Positions 1 through 10,919 of a DNA stretch of 64,000 bases are shown here, piece by piece. The notes beneath the pieces are model-generated. The model saw only the letters and a program-made list of their open reading frames with translations, made no database searches and was not told the DNA's origin. How positions within the stretch are numbered: position 1 is the first letter of the stretch; every line of letters begins with the position of its first letter. Origin of the DNA: Paracoccus aurantiacus (GTDB taxonomy: Bacteria; Pseudomonadota; Alphaproteobacteria; Rhodobacterales; Rhodobacteraceae); NCBI RefSeq assembly GCF_007993065.1, contig NZ_VOPL01000004.1, positions 326,864 through 390,863 of the forward strand, in the 5' to 3' direction. The translations under genes and the position numbers were made by a program.

Positions 1-93
1 AAGATCGACGGGCAGATCAATTGGCGGTTCGCATTCAATGCCGCAGTTCCCGTGTTGCCCGGCTTTACCAGGTCCGCTGAGTTCGTTTTTTGA
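1..93 (+). CDS. C-terminal fragment of an upstream protein, possibly a Pcm-like methyltransferase
   Basis: Frame 1 is open from the window edge to a TGA at 91-93, giving 30 residues with normal high-GC codon choice. The tail contains [10 protein letters not shown] and ends in EFVF. From memory, Pcm-like proteins encoded next to tolC in alphaproteobacteria end in a similar F(D/N)A..P.LPGF...F.F pattern, so this may be such a protein, distinct from the pcm gene at 3295-3960. The identification rests on a short tail only. Its stop lies 17 bases before the tolC start, suggesting one operon. Confidence 0.4.
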   Translation, partial: KIDGQINWRFAFNAAVPVLPGFTRSAEFVF

Positions 94-110
94 GAGAGAG
101 AGGCGCCACG

Positions 111-1487
111 ATGACTGGATTCGCCAAATCATATCGGGCGCTGATGCGTCGTTCGGTGCTGGCCATCGCGCTTGGCACTGCCGCCCTTCCGGCCGCTGCC
201 GAAACGCTTGGCGATACGCTGGTCGCCGCCTACCGCAACTCTCACCTGCTTGAGCAGGAGCGGGCGGTTCTGCGCGCGGCGGACGAGGATGTGGCAAGCG
301 CGATGGCCGCGCTGAGGCCGGTTCTTGAATGGACACTCAACCACAATTTTGTCGAAAGCGAAGGTTTCGAATCGACGACGACGACGACGGCCCTGACCGC
401 GTCTATGACGCTTTACGATTTCGGGCGTTCGCGCGCGTCGATTGACGCTGCGAAAGAAACCGTTCTCGCCACGCGCTATGCCCTGCTCGGTGTCGAACAG
501 GACGTGCTTCTGACGGCGGTGCAGGCCTTCATGGAAGTGCGCGAAGCGGCCGAGCAGGTGGAACTGCAACAGAACTCGGTTCGGGTGCTGGGCCAGGAAT
601 TGCAGGCGGCGCAGGATCGCTTTGAAGTGGGCGAAATCACCGTGACTGATGTTGCGCAGGCGAATGCGCAGCTTGCCGCTTCGCGTGCCTCGCTATCCTC
701 CGCCGAAGGCGATCTGCAGGTCGCGTATGAGGATTACGCCGCTGCGACCGGTGCCAAGCCAAAGGGTCTGAACGCGCCACCGCCCCTGCCGAAGCGCCCC
801 GCGTCGCTGGCGGCAGCACAGGCGAGTGCGCAGAAGAATCATCCCTCGATCCTTCAGGCGAGCCGACTTGTTGCTGCTGCGGAACTGGGCGTCGCCGCCG
901 CCGAGGCAGAGCGAAATCCGACGATTACCGGTTCGGTGTCGGCGCAGGCAGACAAGGACGGTGGATCGCAGGCGGGCCTCGGGTTGTCGTTGTCACAGAC
1001 GCTCTATTCCGGCGGACGGCTTTCTGCGACGCATCGCAAGTCGATGGCGCAGCGCGACGAGGCGCGCTCGTCCCTGCTGAATGTGTCGCGTCAGGTCAAT
1101 CAGGCGGTTGGCATTGCCTGGGCGAATATCGACGTTGCGCAGGCGCAGATCGGCGCGATCAATCAGCAGATCTCGGCGGCCCAGCAGGCATATGACGGTG
1201 TGCGCGAGGAAGCGACGCTTGGCGCGCGCACCACGCTCGACGTGCTTGACGCCGAACAATCGCTGCTGGAGGCGCGGGTCGACAGAATTACTGCAGAGGC
1301 AACTCTGCAGTTAGCACATTATCAACTATTGGCTGCTATGGGTTTGTTGACGGTGAAAGACCTGAAACTGGGAATACCCACATATGATCCATCAGCCTAC
1401 TATAATGCAGTGCGCGATGCGCCCTATACCAGCCGGCAGGGCGAAAGCCTTGACCGTGTCATGCGGGCGCTCGGCAAAAGCAACTAA
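111..1487 (+). CDS. tolC: TolC family outer membrane efflux protein
   Basis: Outer-membrane channel component of tripartite efflux or type I secretion systems. The 458-residue product has an N-terminal signal peptide (positive n-region around RALMRR, hydrophobic core, cleavage near PAAA-ET at about residue 30). Two homologous halves of Ala/Gln-rich helices follow, each with a porin-like strand segment (around TLYDFGRSRA and TLYSGGRLSA), as in the TolC repeat. An in-frame TTG lies upstream at 90, but ATG 111 is preferred because a GAGAGAGAG purine tract precedes it and the signal peptide then starts normally. No inner-membrane or periplasmic partner is encoded nearby, so its transporter must be elsewhere. 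A PopZ-like gene follows 23 bases later. Confidence 0.93.
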   Translation: MTGFAKSYRALMRRSVLAIALGTAALPAAAETLGDTLVAAYRNSHLLEQERAVLRAADEDVASAMAALRPVLEWTLNHNFVESEGFESTTTTTALTASMTLYDFGRSRASIDAAKETVLATRYALLGVEQDVLLTAVQAFMEVREAAEQVELQQNSVRVLGQELQAAQDRFEVGEITVTDVAQANAQLAASRASLSSAEGDLQVAYEDYAAATGAKPKGLNAPPPLPKRPASLAAAQASAQKNHPSILQASRLVAAAELGVAAAEAERNPTITGSVSAQADKDGGSQAGLGLSLSQTLYSGGRLSATHRKSMAQRDEARSSLLNVSRQVNQAVGIAWANIDVAQAQIGAINQQISAAQQAYDGVREEATLGARTTLDVLDAEQSLLEARVDRITAEATLQLAHYQLLAAMGLLTVKDLKLGIPTYDPSAYYNAVRDAPYTSRQGESLDRVMRALGKSN

Positions 1488-1510
1488 GCTTCTGAACATC
1501 GGGGGCGGCC

Positions 1511-2170
1511 ATGTCTGAACTGGCCGCCCAGGCAATTCCTCCCCAAATCGGCGACGTGCTGGAATCAATCCGACGCCTGATTTCTCAGGACGGCGCAGTA
1601 CCTGATTTCGCGACGCCCATCCGGCGCACAGACGCATCGGGTAAGGACCGCAGCGCGTTGATGCTGGGTCCGCAGGCCGAAAAGCTTCGAACAGTGATAG
1701 AGCGGGAACTTGAAGGCGTGGCATTTGCCGATGACCGCCTGATCCTGCGCCGTGCCGACATGCAGCATGACGGCGACGATTCTGTTGCGGCGAGCAGCGA
1801 CAGCAACCATGCAGATCCGCAGCTGCCCGACGAAGCGGCGCTGCCAGACAGTCACGCCTGTCGCCAGACCGACACGACACCAATCCCCCACAGTCAGGAG
1901 AATGACATGATGCTCGCAGAAGTTTCCCGCACGACGCCACATCTCGATGCCGCAATCGCGCGGGTCGAGGGGTTCGATCTGTTCGCCGCCGAAGGCCCTG
2001 AAGAGGAAGAGGATCAGATGGCAGGCGGGAACGCGCTGCGCAACCTTGTCCGCGACGTGATCCGCCAGGAGCTTCAGGGCGAGATGGGTGATCGGATCAG
2101 CCGCAACCTGCGCCGTGCCATCCGCCAGGAAGTTACGGCAGCCATTTCGGCCGGGCTGAAAGGCGCCTGA
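1511..2170 (+). CDS. PopZ/DUF2497-like protein of unknown function
   Basis: 219 residues, no signal peptide or membrane segment. A short N-terminal helix with IGDVLESIRRLISQDG (about residues 12-27) resembles the EIL.SIRRII motif of PopZ/DUF2497 polar organizing proteins. It is followed by about 130 residues of acidic, poorly ordered sequence. The C-terminal helical segment has NLVRDVIRQELQGEMGDRIS and then RRAIRQEVTAAI, like the oligomerising end of that family. The same layout of short helix, acidic linker and C-terminal helices supports the comparison, but the C-terminal motif is not a clear PopZ match. It follows tolC closely and ends at a shared terminator-like hairpin. It may organise a cell pole or scaffold other proteins; this is inference. 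Confidence 0.7.
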   Translation: MSELAAQAIPPQIGDVLESIRRLISQDGAVPDFATPIRRTDASGKDRSALMLGPQAEKLRTVIERELEGVAFADDRLILRRADMQHDGDDSVAASSDSNHADPQLPDEAALPDSHACRQTDTTPIPHSQENDMMLAEVSRTTPHLDAAIARVEGFDLFAAEGPEEEEDQMAGGNALRNLVRDVIRQELQGEMGDRISRNLRRAIRQEVTAAISAGLKGA

Positions 2171-2189
2171 GCGTCATTGAGACACAGCC

Positions 2190-2225
2190 ACCCCGGCATG
2201 ACCGCAATGCGGAAACTGCCGGGGT
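2190..2225. terminator. Hairpin between convergent genes
   Basis: A 9-bp perfect inverted repeat (ACCCCGGCA at 2190-2198, TGCCGGGGT at 2217-2225) with an 18-base loop lies between the stops of the PopZ-like gene (+) and nlpD (-). There is no T-run on either side, so it is a weak or factor-assisted terminator at best. Confidence 0.5.
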
Positions 2226-2255
2226 CGCAATCAGATTTCGCGTGCTGATGCGGCC

Positions 2256-3227
2256 CTACAAGTAGCCTTCAGGGTTGACTGCTTCGAAACCTTTGCGCAC
2301 CTCGAAATGAATTGCGCCCGAATTGCCGGCGGTGCCGATTTTCTGCCCGGCCGACACCTGATCGCCTTTCTGGACCGACAGGTTTGCCATGCCCGCATAA
2401 ACCGTCATCAGATCCCCGTCATGGCGGATCACGACGATGGGGACACCATCGGTGTCGCGGGTAACTGCCGCGACACGCCCGCTGCCCGCCGCAGCGACAG
2501 TGCTGCCGGACGCTGCGGCGATGTCGATACCGTCATTGCTGCCCTTGCGGAATGTCCGCGTGATCGACCCGGCGACCGGCATCGTGAACTTGCCGCTGCC
2601 AGAAGCCGAGGTGCGCGTCGATCCAAGATCGGGCGTCGCGGGCTTGGCGACAGGGGTACTGCTTGGTGCGGTCTTTTCGTCTGGCAGCGGCTTCGCGGCC
2701 GATGGTGGCATCGGTGTCGGCGTGCCTTGACCCGGCGCGGAAGCATCGTTGCTGGCGGTGACGACGCGCGCTGGTATCTTCAGTGTCTGTCCGATGCGGA
2801 TGGGCATTGCTGCATCAAGACCGTTTGCCGCCGCGAGCTCTTGCGCTGATACCCCGTATTTGCGCGCGATGGACCAACCTGTCTCGCCACTTTCGACTTT
2901 GTGAGTCGTCGCCGATACGGTTTTCTGCGTGGTGCTGGCGGTGGATTGGCTTGCCGCTGCGTTACCGGAGCCGGGCACGTCAGGCGCGGCGACACCTTGC
3001 CCCGCGAACGGGTCGGTTACGGTTCCACCCGTCGCCGCCGTGGTGCCGCCGGTTGCGGCACCAGGCATGCGCGGCATGCTCGTCGCGGTCGATGCCTGTG
3101 GCATCCGCGTCGCGATGCCGCCGCCGATTGATGCGATGTCCTGCTGGACGACCGGGAAATTCTGGCAGCCGGCCAGAACTGCGGTCATCGACAGCATTGC
3201 CATGCTTCCAAGGATATTCCTGCTCAT
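2256..3227 (-). CDS. nlpD: NlpD-like lipoprotein: LysM plus degenerate LytM (M23) domain
   Basis: 323-residue lipoprotein with lipobox L-A-G-C (Cys about residue 21). A low-complexity linker leads to a LysM domain (from HKVESGETGWSIARKYGVS to about KIPARV), a second Pro/Ala-rich linker, and a C-terminal LytM/peptidase M23 domain. The zinc ligands are degraded: the first His-x3-Asp site reads NDGID, and the final HxH reads AIHFEV, keeping only one His. This is the pattern of E. coli NlpD, which activates amidases rather than cutting peptidoglycan. It follows pcm after 67 bases, reproducing the enterobacterial surE-pcm-nlpD order without rpoS. Likely role: septal peptidoglycan amidase activator in the outer membrane. 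Confidence 0.9.
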   Translation of the reverse strand: MSRNILGSMAMLSMTAVLAGCQNFPVVQQDIASIGGGIATRMPQASTATSMPRMPGAATGGTTAATGGTVTDPFAGQGVAAPDVPGSGNAAASQSTASTTQKTVSATTHKVESGETGWSIARKYGVSAQELAAANGLDAAMPIRIGQTLKIPARVVTASNDASAPGQGTPTPMPPSAAKPLPDEKTAPSSTPVAKPATPDLGSTRTSASGSGKFTMPVAGSITRTFRKGSNDGIDIAAASGSTVAAAGSGRVAAVTRDTDGVPIVVIRHDGDLMTVYAGMANLSVQKGDQVSAGQKIGTAGNSGAIHFEVRKGFEAVNPEGYL

Positions 3228-3294
3228 CGCCTTTGCCCCGTCCTTTGCGACTGCCTGCGACCGTCTCTACGCATCCGGCCTGTCACAAGCGGGT

Positions 3295-3960
3295 TCAACC
3301 GGAACCCAACCCCTCAACAAGCGGCACAAAGCGAACCTGACGCAGTTCGTGATATTCAAAGCCTGTTTCTGTCCGGTTGACCCGGATCAATGTCTGCACT
3401 GCGTCGGACTGGCCGACCGGCACAACCATGATACCGCCGATTTTCAACTGCGCCAATAGCGGGCCGGGCGGATCTTCGGCCGCGGCGGTGACGATTATGC
3501 GATCAAAGGGTGCCTGCTCGGGCAGGCCGTAGCTGCCATCGGCAAGCCGCACGGTGATATTGGACAGGCGCAAACGCTCAAAAAGTGTTTCCGCTTCGGT
3601 CACGAGACGGCGGTGCCGTTCGACGGTATAGACGCGCCGGCACAAACCCGAAAGCACCGCCGCCTGATAGCCCGATCCGGTCCCGATCTCCAGCACCGTA
3701 TCGCGCGGCGCGGGGTTCAGCGCCTGTGTCATCAATCCCACGACCGACGGCTGGCTGATTGTCTGTCCGCACTGAATGGGCAGGGGCGTGTCGTCATAGG
3801 CGCGGTCTTCAAAATGGCCGCGCACGAATTCGCCCCGGTCGATCCGTTCCATCGCGGCGAGGACGCGGGGATCGGTCACCCCGTGCGACCGAAGCTGAAA
3901 CAGAAAACGCATCTTGCGCTCTGCCAGATCCTCGGCACCGTCTTCATTCTCATCGCTCAT
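3295..3960 (-). CDS. pcm: Protein-L-isoaspartate O-methyltransferase
   Basis: Repairs isomerised Asp residues by SAM-dependent methylation in the cytoplasm. 221 residues, the usual family length. The SAM-binding motif I ([18 protein letters not shown]) lies at about residues 90-107. The Pcm substrate region appears as [19 protein letters not shown], and the post-motif as [21 protein letters not shown]. Its ATG overlaps the surE stop by 4 bases, so the two are translationally coupled. Confidence 0.95.
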   Translation of the reverse strand: MSDENEDGAEDLAERKMRFLFQLRSHGVTDPRVLAAMERIDRGEFVRGHFEDRAYDDTPLPIQCGQTISQPSVVGLMTQALNPAPRDTVLEIGTGSGYQAAVLSGLCRRVYTVERHRRLVTEAETLFERLRLSNITVRLADGSYGLPEQAPFDRIIVTAAAEDPPGPLLAQLKIGGIMVVPVGQSDAVQTLIRVNRTETGFEYHELRQVRFVPLVEGLGSG

Positions 3961-4748
3961 CCGTCAAGCGCCTTCTGCAGCGAACCAAGCGAAGCGTGGC
4001 AGGTCATATCAGCGCGCATCGGTGTCACCGTGACATGACCTTCGAGGTTGAGCGCGACATCGCTGCCGGGTGTTGCCGGGCGGTCCTGCGGTGTGCCTCT
4101 GACCCATAGATAGCGCCGGCCGTTCGGCGCGACGAACGGCTCGACCCCGAAGCCGGGACCGCTGCGGCGACCCTGCGCCGCGACACGCAGGCCCTTGACC
4201 TCTGCTGCCGGAACGGGTGGAAAGTTGACGTTATAGAACAGCCGGAAATCCGCATCCGAGGTCCAGTCGGCGTGATCGAGCAGCCGCCTGACGATCGCGG
4301 CACCGTGCCGGCGCGCGGGTTCAAAGGGATCGGCCATATCACGCATCGCCGGGCCGAAATATTGCGACAGCGCAACGGCGGGAAGACCCTGCAATGCGGC
4401 CTCCATCGCGCCGCCGACGGTGCCGGAATAGACGGTATTTTCACCGGAATTGTTTCCTGCATTCACGCCCGACAAGACCAGATCGGGCGGTGCGTCCTTC
4501 ATGACATCGTAAACGGCCGCCAATACGCAATCGGCGGGGCTGCCCTCGGCGGCGAAGCGGCGCTCGTCAAGTCGCGCGACCATCGTCGGATGCGCGTATG
4601 AGATGCAATGCGCGACGCCCGACTGCTCGAACGCGGGGGCGACCACCCAGACCTCGCCACCCGGACCGGCAAGTTCTGCCGCGATCTCCTGTGCGACAAC
4701 CAGCCCCGGTGCATTGATGCCGTCGTCATTGGTGATCAGAATCCGCAT
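3957..4748 (-). CDS. surE: 5'/3'-nucleotidase SurE
   Basis: Metal-dependent nucleotidase/polyphosphatase of stress survival. 263 residues. It opens with the family signature [15 protein letters not shown], whose two Asp bind the metal. It also has [20 protein letters not shown], carrying the metal-binding Asn and the conserved Ser/Thr loop. It is first in the surE-pcm-nlpD operon and divergent from the TauE/SafE gene; the 144 bases between them should hold both promoters, though I see no consensus boxes. Confidence 0.96.
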   Translation of the reverse strand: MRILITNDDGINAPGLVVAQEIAAELAGPGGEVWVVAPAFEQSGVAHCISYAHPTMVARLDERRFAAEGSPADCVLAAVYDVMKDAPPDLVLSGVNAGNNSGENTVYSGTVGGAMEAALQGLPAVALSQYFGPAMRDMADPFEPARRHGAAIVRRLLDHADWTSDADFRLFYNVNFPPVPAAEVKGLRVAAQGRRSGPGFGVEPFVAPNGRRYLWVRGTPQDRPATPGSDVALNLEGHVTVTPMRADMTCHASLGSLQKALDG

Positions 4749-4892
4749 GTCATCCCTTTGGCGCCGCTATGTCGTCAGTCCATGATTATCGCCCGCCGAG
4801 TCACGCGGCAACCCGCACATTTCTGCCAGAGCGCCTTTGACGACGGGCCCAGGAATTGGCTAGATGAGGTCAACACCCTACAGGCACCGCGC

Positions 4893-5804
4893 ATGCAGAT
4901 CTATCTTCCCATTGCCGAGGTGGCGGTGAATGCCTTCACCCTGATCGGACTTGGCGGAATCGTCGGGCTGATGAGCGGGATGTTTGGTGTCGGCGGCGGC
5001 TTCCTGATAACGCCCCTGCTGTTCTTCATCGGAATTCCCCCGGCGATTGCGGTTGCCACCGGCGCAAATCAGGTCGTGGCGTCATCGGTGTCTGGCGTGC
5101 TTGGACATGTGAAGCGCCGGTCGGTCGATTTCCGTATGGGGACGATCCTGCTGATCGGCGGTCTGGTCGGTTCCGCCTTCGGGGTGCTGCTGTTCAACCT
5201 GTTGCGGCGGGTCGGGCAGGTCGATCTTGTCGTGCAGATCAGCTATGTCGTGATGCTTGGAATTGTCGGCTCGATGATGCTTGCCGAAAGCCTGCGCGCG
5301 CTGCGCCGGACGCGGTCGGGAAAACGTTCGGTCCGGCGGCATCATGGCTGGATCCACGCGTTACCCTTCAAGATGAAGTTCCGCACCTCGGGCCTTTATC
5401 TCAGCGTGATCCCGCCGCTGGCGGTGGGGATGGTTGTGGGCATCCTCTCGGCGATGATGGGGGTTGGCGGCGGCTTCATCATGGTGCCGGCGATGATCTA
5501 TCTGCTTGGCATGCCGACAAAGGTGGTGATCGGGACCTCGCTGTTTCAGATCACGTTCGTGACCGCCTTCACCACGCTGATGCATGCGGTCAGCTACAAC
5601 ACCGTCGATGTCATGCTGGCAGTCCTGCTGATCGTTGGCGGCGTGACCGGCGCACAGATCGGCGCTAATCTGGGCGCAAGGTTGCGTGCGGAACAGCTGC
5701 GTATTCTGCTGGCCCTTGTGGTGCTGGCGGTCTGCCTGAAGCTGGCGATGGACCTGGTCCTGCGGCCGGACAACCTTTATTCGCTGACGCCGGGCATCAT
5801 ATGA
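4893..5804 (+). CDS. TauE/SafE family membrane permease (probable sulfite/organosulfur exporter)
   Basis: 303 residues with about eight hydrophobic segments and the two characteristic repeats, GMFGVGGGFLITPLLFF near the N-terminus and AMMGVGGGFIMVPAMIYLLG in the second half. Members export sulfite, sulfoacetate or similar anions, or import them; substrate cannot be read from sequence. ATG 4893 is chosen because longer in-frame starts would run upstream into surE. The next gene encodes the TIGR02186 protein that regularly accompanies this permease, and it overlaps by 4 bases. Confidence 0.9.
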   Translation: MQIYLPIAEVAVNAFTLIGLGGIVGLMSGMFGVGGGFLITPLLFFIGIPPAIAVATGANQVVASSVSGVLGHVKRRSVDFRMGTILLIGGLVGSAFGVLLFNLLRRVGQVDLVVQISYVVMLGIVGSMMLAESLRALRRTRSGKRSVRRHHGWIHALPFKMKFRTSGLYLSVIPPLAVGMVVGILSAMMGVGGGFIMVPAMIYLLGMPTKVVIGTSLFQITFVTAFTTLMHAVSYNTVDVMLAVLLIVGGVTGAQIGANLGARLRAEQLRILLALVVLAVCLKLAMDLVLRPDNLYSLTPGII

Positions 5805-6718
5805 GCGATGCCTCTCCTTCCCGAATGACGCGGCTGGCGTTTCTTCTTCTGGCCGCCGGTCTGGTCTGCGGTCCTGGCTGGGCGCAGGTCGAGACGCGCG
5901 GAAACGGCACCGAGGCGAGCCCGGTTGTCGAGGATGTGCCCCCGATCATGTCCTTTCCGTCGCCGCAGGCCGATCGCGGCATGCCGGGCGCGCCCGCACC
6001 GGAAGCGCCCGAGCAGGTGGTCGCGGGCATGTCCTCGGACGCGGTGTCGATCACGACGAATTTCGACGGATCGGAGATCCTGCTGTTCGGCGCTGTCAAG
6101 CGACAGGCGCCGGTGCCGTCGGGAAGCCTATTGCAGGTGATCGCGACCGTCGAAGGGCCGTCGCGCAGCGTCACGATTCGCCGCAAATCGCGTCGTTTCG
6201 GTATCTGGGTGAATACCGAAAGTGTCGTCGTGGGTGCGGCACCCAGCTTTTATGCCGTCGCCACGACCGCGCCGCTGCGGCTGATCCTTGATGCGGACGA
6301 GGATGCGATCTATCGCATATCCATCCCGACGGCGATGCGGGCCTTTGCGCGGCCGGTGAATGTCGATGATCCGGTCGATTTCACCGAGGCGATGATTGCG
6401 ATGCGCATTGCCGAAGGGGCTTACCGGCTGGATGACGGCGCGGTCAAGCTGGTCGATGACACGCTGTTTCGCGCAAATATCCGGCTGCCGGCGAATCTCG
6501 TCGAAGGCACTTACAAGACGCGCATCTTCCTGCTTCGGCAGGGCAGGGTGATCGACAGCTATTCCGCCCCGCTGGAGGTGCGCAAGGTCGGCCTTGAGCG
6601 CTGGCTTTATCATCTCGCTTTCGCGCAGCCGCTGCTTTACGGGCTGATGTCGCTGCTGATCGCGGCGCTTGCAGGTTGGGGTGCTTCCGCTGCGTTCCGT
6701 GCCTTCCAGCGCGATTAG
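5801..6718 (+). CDS. TIGR02186-type (Alph_Pro_TM) membrane-anchored protein
   Basis: 305 residues. A signal peptide (hydrophobic run LAFLLLAAGLVCGPGWAQ) precedes a large extracytoplasmic, beta-rich domain (VSITTNFDGSEILLFGAV, then VIATVEGPSRSVTIRRK), with one membrane helix at the extreme C-terminus (PLLYGLMSLLIAALAGWGAS). It matches what I remember as TIGR02186, a family of alphaproteobacteria usually encoded beside TauE/SafE permeases; function is unknown. Its start overlaps the permease stop (ATGA), implying coupled expression and probably a shared complex. Confidence 0.85.
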   Translation: MSDASPSRMTRLAFLLLAAGLVCGPGWAQVETRGNGTEASPVVEDVPPIMSFPSPQADRGMPGAPAPEAPEQVVAGMSSDAVSITTNFDGSEILLFGAVKRQAPVPSGSLLQVIATVEGPSRSVTIRRKSRRFGIWVNTESVVVGAAPSFYAVATTAPLRLILDADEDAIYRISIPTAMRAFARPVNVDDPVDFTEAMIAMRIAEGAYRLDDGAVKLVDDTLFRANIRLPANLVEGTYKTRIFLLRQGRVIDSYSAPLEVRKVGLERWLYHLAFAQPLLYGLMSLLIAALAGWGASAAFRAFQRD

Positions 6719-6759
6719 CACGGCTTGCGGGCGGTACGCGGAGCGGGCTAGATCAGGGC

Positions 6760-8495
<1,736 letters not shown>

Positions 8496-8499
<4 letters not shown>

Positions 8500-9224
8500 C
8501 CAAGCGTCGCCTTTTACGCGTGACCGGCCCGGATCGTGTGGATTTCCTGCAGGGTGTGGTGACCAATGACGTGCGCCGTGCGCCGGTCTATGCCGCGCTG
8601 CTGACCCCTCAGGGCAAATATCTGGCCGATTTCTTCATAATCCCGGACGGTGAGGATGCGCTGCTGCTGGACGTATCGGCGGATCAGTCGGACGACCTTC
8701 AGCGCCGTCTGAGCATGTACAAGCTGCGCGCCAAGGTCGAGATCGCGGCTGACGGGCGCGGGGTAACGCGCGGCACGGGGCCCGCGCCGGATGGCGCTAT
8801 TTCCGATCCTCGGGGCCCTGCGCTTGGCTGGCGCGGCTACGGGGTCGGCCACGATGATGGCAGCGACTGGGATGCGATCCGGGTCGAGAACCTGGTCCCC
8901 GAGGCTGGAATCGAACTGGTCCCGAATGACAGCTTCATCCTTGAAATGGGGTTCGAGCGTCTGCACGGCGTCGATTTCCGCAAGGGGTGCTATGTCGGGC
9001 AAGAGGTGACAGCCCGGATGAAACACAAAACCGAGCTGCGCAAGGGCCTCGCCCGTGTCGTCATCGACGGCGAGGTCGCACCCGGTACCGCAATATTGCT
9101 GCCCGACGGACGAGAGGCGGGCACGATCCACACGCAGTCCGGCGGGCGCGCGATCGCCTATCTTCGCTTCGATCGTATCGGGCCGGGCATGACTGCCGGG
9201 GGCGTGCCGGTCGCGGCTGAATGA
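8496..9224 (+). CDS. ygfZ: YgfZ/CAF17-like folate-binding protein for Fe-S cluster repair
   Basis: 242 residues, an aminomethyltransferase (GcvT)-like fold. The family signature K-G-C-Y-V-G-Q-E (about residues 164-171) contains the essential Cys. YgfZ acts with tetrahydrofolate to keep certain Fe-S enzymes, including MiaB-type tRNA thiomethylases, active. It is shorter than the E. coli protein (326 residues), as usual in alphaproteobacteria. It overlaps both neighbours by 4 bases. Confidence 0.9.
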
Positions 9225-10303
9225 GCGCGGGCGAGGAACCTCGCCGCATCGTCCATATCGACATGGACGCCTTCTATGCCTCGGTCGAACAGCGTGACAA
9301 TCCCGACCTGCGCGGCAAGCCGGTGGCGGTCGGGGGCGCCAGCAAACGCGGCGTGGTCGCAGCCGCCAGCTATGAGGCGCGGCGCTTTGGCGTGCGCTCG
9401 GCGATGCCTTCCGTCACAGCGTCGCGGCGCTGCCCGGACCTGATCTTCGTGAAGCCGAGATTTGACGTCTACCGCGCGGTCAGCGCCCAGATACGAGAGA
9501 TTTTTGCGCGCTATACGCCATTGATCGAACCTCTTTCACTGGACGAGGCCTATCTGGATCTGACCGGCCGGTTGCGCGCGGGCATGACGGCCACGGCGAC
9601 CGCCGCCGAGATTCGTGCCGCAATCCTTGCCGAAACGGGCCTCACGGCCAGTGCCGGCATCAGCTATTGCAAGTTCCTTGCCAAGGTAGCCTCGGATCAG
9701 AGGAAACCGAATGGCCAGTTCGTCATCCCGCCCGAACAAGGGGCGGTTTTCATCGCAAGCCTGCCGGTCGGCAGGTTCCACGGCGTCGGGCCAGCGACCG
9801 CCGCCAAGATGAAGCGCCTCGGGATCGAGACGGGCGCCGATCTGCGCGCGCAGAGCCTGGAATTTCTTCAGGCACGTTTCGGCAAATCTGGCCGCTGGTA
9901 TCACGATATTTCGCGCGGGATCGACCGGCGCGAGGTTCGTGCAGACCGCATCCGCAAATCCATCGGTGCGGAAAACACTTACTTTGACGACCTTCACGAC
10001 CTGTCCGCAGGGCAGGAGGCGCTTGCCCCGCTGGCCGCGAAGGTCTGGCGCCATGCAGAGCGCGCCGCGGCGCGGGGCCGGACAGTGACCCTGAAGGTGA
10101 AGTATACGGATTTTCACCAGATCACACGCGCCCATTCCCTGCACCGCCCGGTCATGAACGAGGCAGAACTGCTTGAAATCGGGCAGGCCCTGCTTGCTGG
10201 TGTGATGCCTGATCCGCGCGGTGTGCGCCTTTTGGGCATCACACTGTCAGGATTCGGGCAAAAAGATAATATGTTCGAGGGACAGCTTGATTTATTTGAA
10301 TGA
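9221..10303 (+). CDS. dinB: DNA polymerase IV (Y family)
   Basis: 360-residue translesion polymerase. The first catalytic motif is HIDMDAFYASVEQRDNP (about residues 12-28); the second is SLDEAYLD (about 106-113), with the acidic pair binding Mg2+. A helix-hairpin-helix thumb (GVGPATAAKMKRLGIETGADL) and a little-finger domain follow. The C-terminus ends in QLDLFE, matching the QL(S/D)LF beta-clamp binding motif. It is last in the coupled run starting at 4893. No LexA box is evident inside the operon. Confidence 0.96.
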   Translation: MSAGEEPRRIVHIDMDAFYASVEQRDNPDLRGKPVAVGGASKRGVVAAASYEARRFGVRSAMPSVTASRRCPDLIFVKPRFDVYRAVSAQIREIFARYTPLIEPLSLDEAYLDLTGRLRAGMTATATAAEIRAAILAETGLTASAGISYCKFLAKVASDQRKPNGQFVIPPEQGAVFIASLPVGRFHGVGPATAAKMKRLGIETGADLRAQSLEFLQARFGKSGRWYHDISRGIDRREVRADRIRKSIGAENTYFDDLHDLSAGQEALAPLAAKVWRHAERAAARGRTVTLKVKYTDFHQITRAHSLHRPVMNEAELLEIGQALLAGVMPDPRGVRLLGITLSGFGQKDNMFEGQLDLFE

Positions 10304-10525
10304 ATTATCACATGGTTTGCAACCGGCAGTGCTCTGCGGCGTTTAAACTGCATGGATTCGAGAGTTCTGGTGTCTAGCTATGCGTTTGTTGCATGGCTGT
10401 AATGAGGTTAGCGCTATACCGAATCAGGTATGCGATGCGTTAGACAGTTCCACCACCCAGAATCAAGTCCGGGATAACTAGCGCCCCAATCGGGCGATGA
10501 TACATTTTTGGTCAGGACGGTAAAG

Positions 10526-10846
10526 ATGCGTGATTTCGTAGATGGATCTGCATTCAACTTTGAACAAGGTCAGCGCGCCCGCAAGTTGTTTGCGGCCGTG
10601 GTTCTTGCTGCACTTGATGATGCCATTGCTGACGACAAGAAATACGGCAACGGGCCGGAACAGATCGCCCGCTGGGCACGCTCGCGCGATGGGCGCGAGG
10701 TGCTGTCCTGCGCCGGCATTGACCCGAACGAGCGTGTCGTGAAGGGACTGATGGAATTCGTCTCCAAAGGGGTGCGGACCTCTGTCGCGCTGTCCCGCGA
10801 GGAAAGCGAGCGTCGTCAGGCTGCCGAGGATGCGGAAGCGGCATAG
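10526..10846 (+). CDS. Small conserved protein (DUF6280-like)
   Basis: 106 residues, soluble, rich in Arg, Asp and Ala, without signal peptide. It begins MRDFVDGSAFNFEQGQRARK and contains DDKKYGNGPEQIARWARSRD. I remember near-identical sequences across Rhodobacterales as DUF6280, which implies strong purifying selection. Function is unknown. ATG 10526 is preferred over the in-frame TTG 10508 because AGGA sits about 8 bases before it. It is monocistronic, with 222 bases of upstream DNA and a strong terminator directly after it, as in a highly expressed gene. The upstream gap (10304-10525) holds its promoter region; I see no clear boxes there. Confidence 0.8.
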   Translation: MRDFVDGSAFNFEQGQRARKLFAAVVLAALDDAIADDKKYGNGPEQIARWARSRDGREVLSCAGIDPNERVVKGLMEFVSKGVRTSVALSREESERRQAAEDAEAA

Positions 10847-10872
10847 GCCGCAAATCTCCTCGACGGAACAGC

Positions 10873-10905
10873 AAAGCGCCGCCTTTCAGGGCGGCGCTTT
10901 TGTTT
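10873..10905 (+). terminator. Rho-independent terminator
   Basis: A perfect 11-bp stem (AAAGCGCCGCC / GGCGGCGCTTT) with a 6-base loop runs directly into TTTTG, 26 bases after the DUF6280-like gene. The reverse strand also ends in a T-rich flank, so it may serve the convergent kinase gene too. Confidence 0.85.
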
Positions 10906-10919
10906 CATGCGTATGCTTT

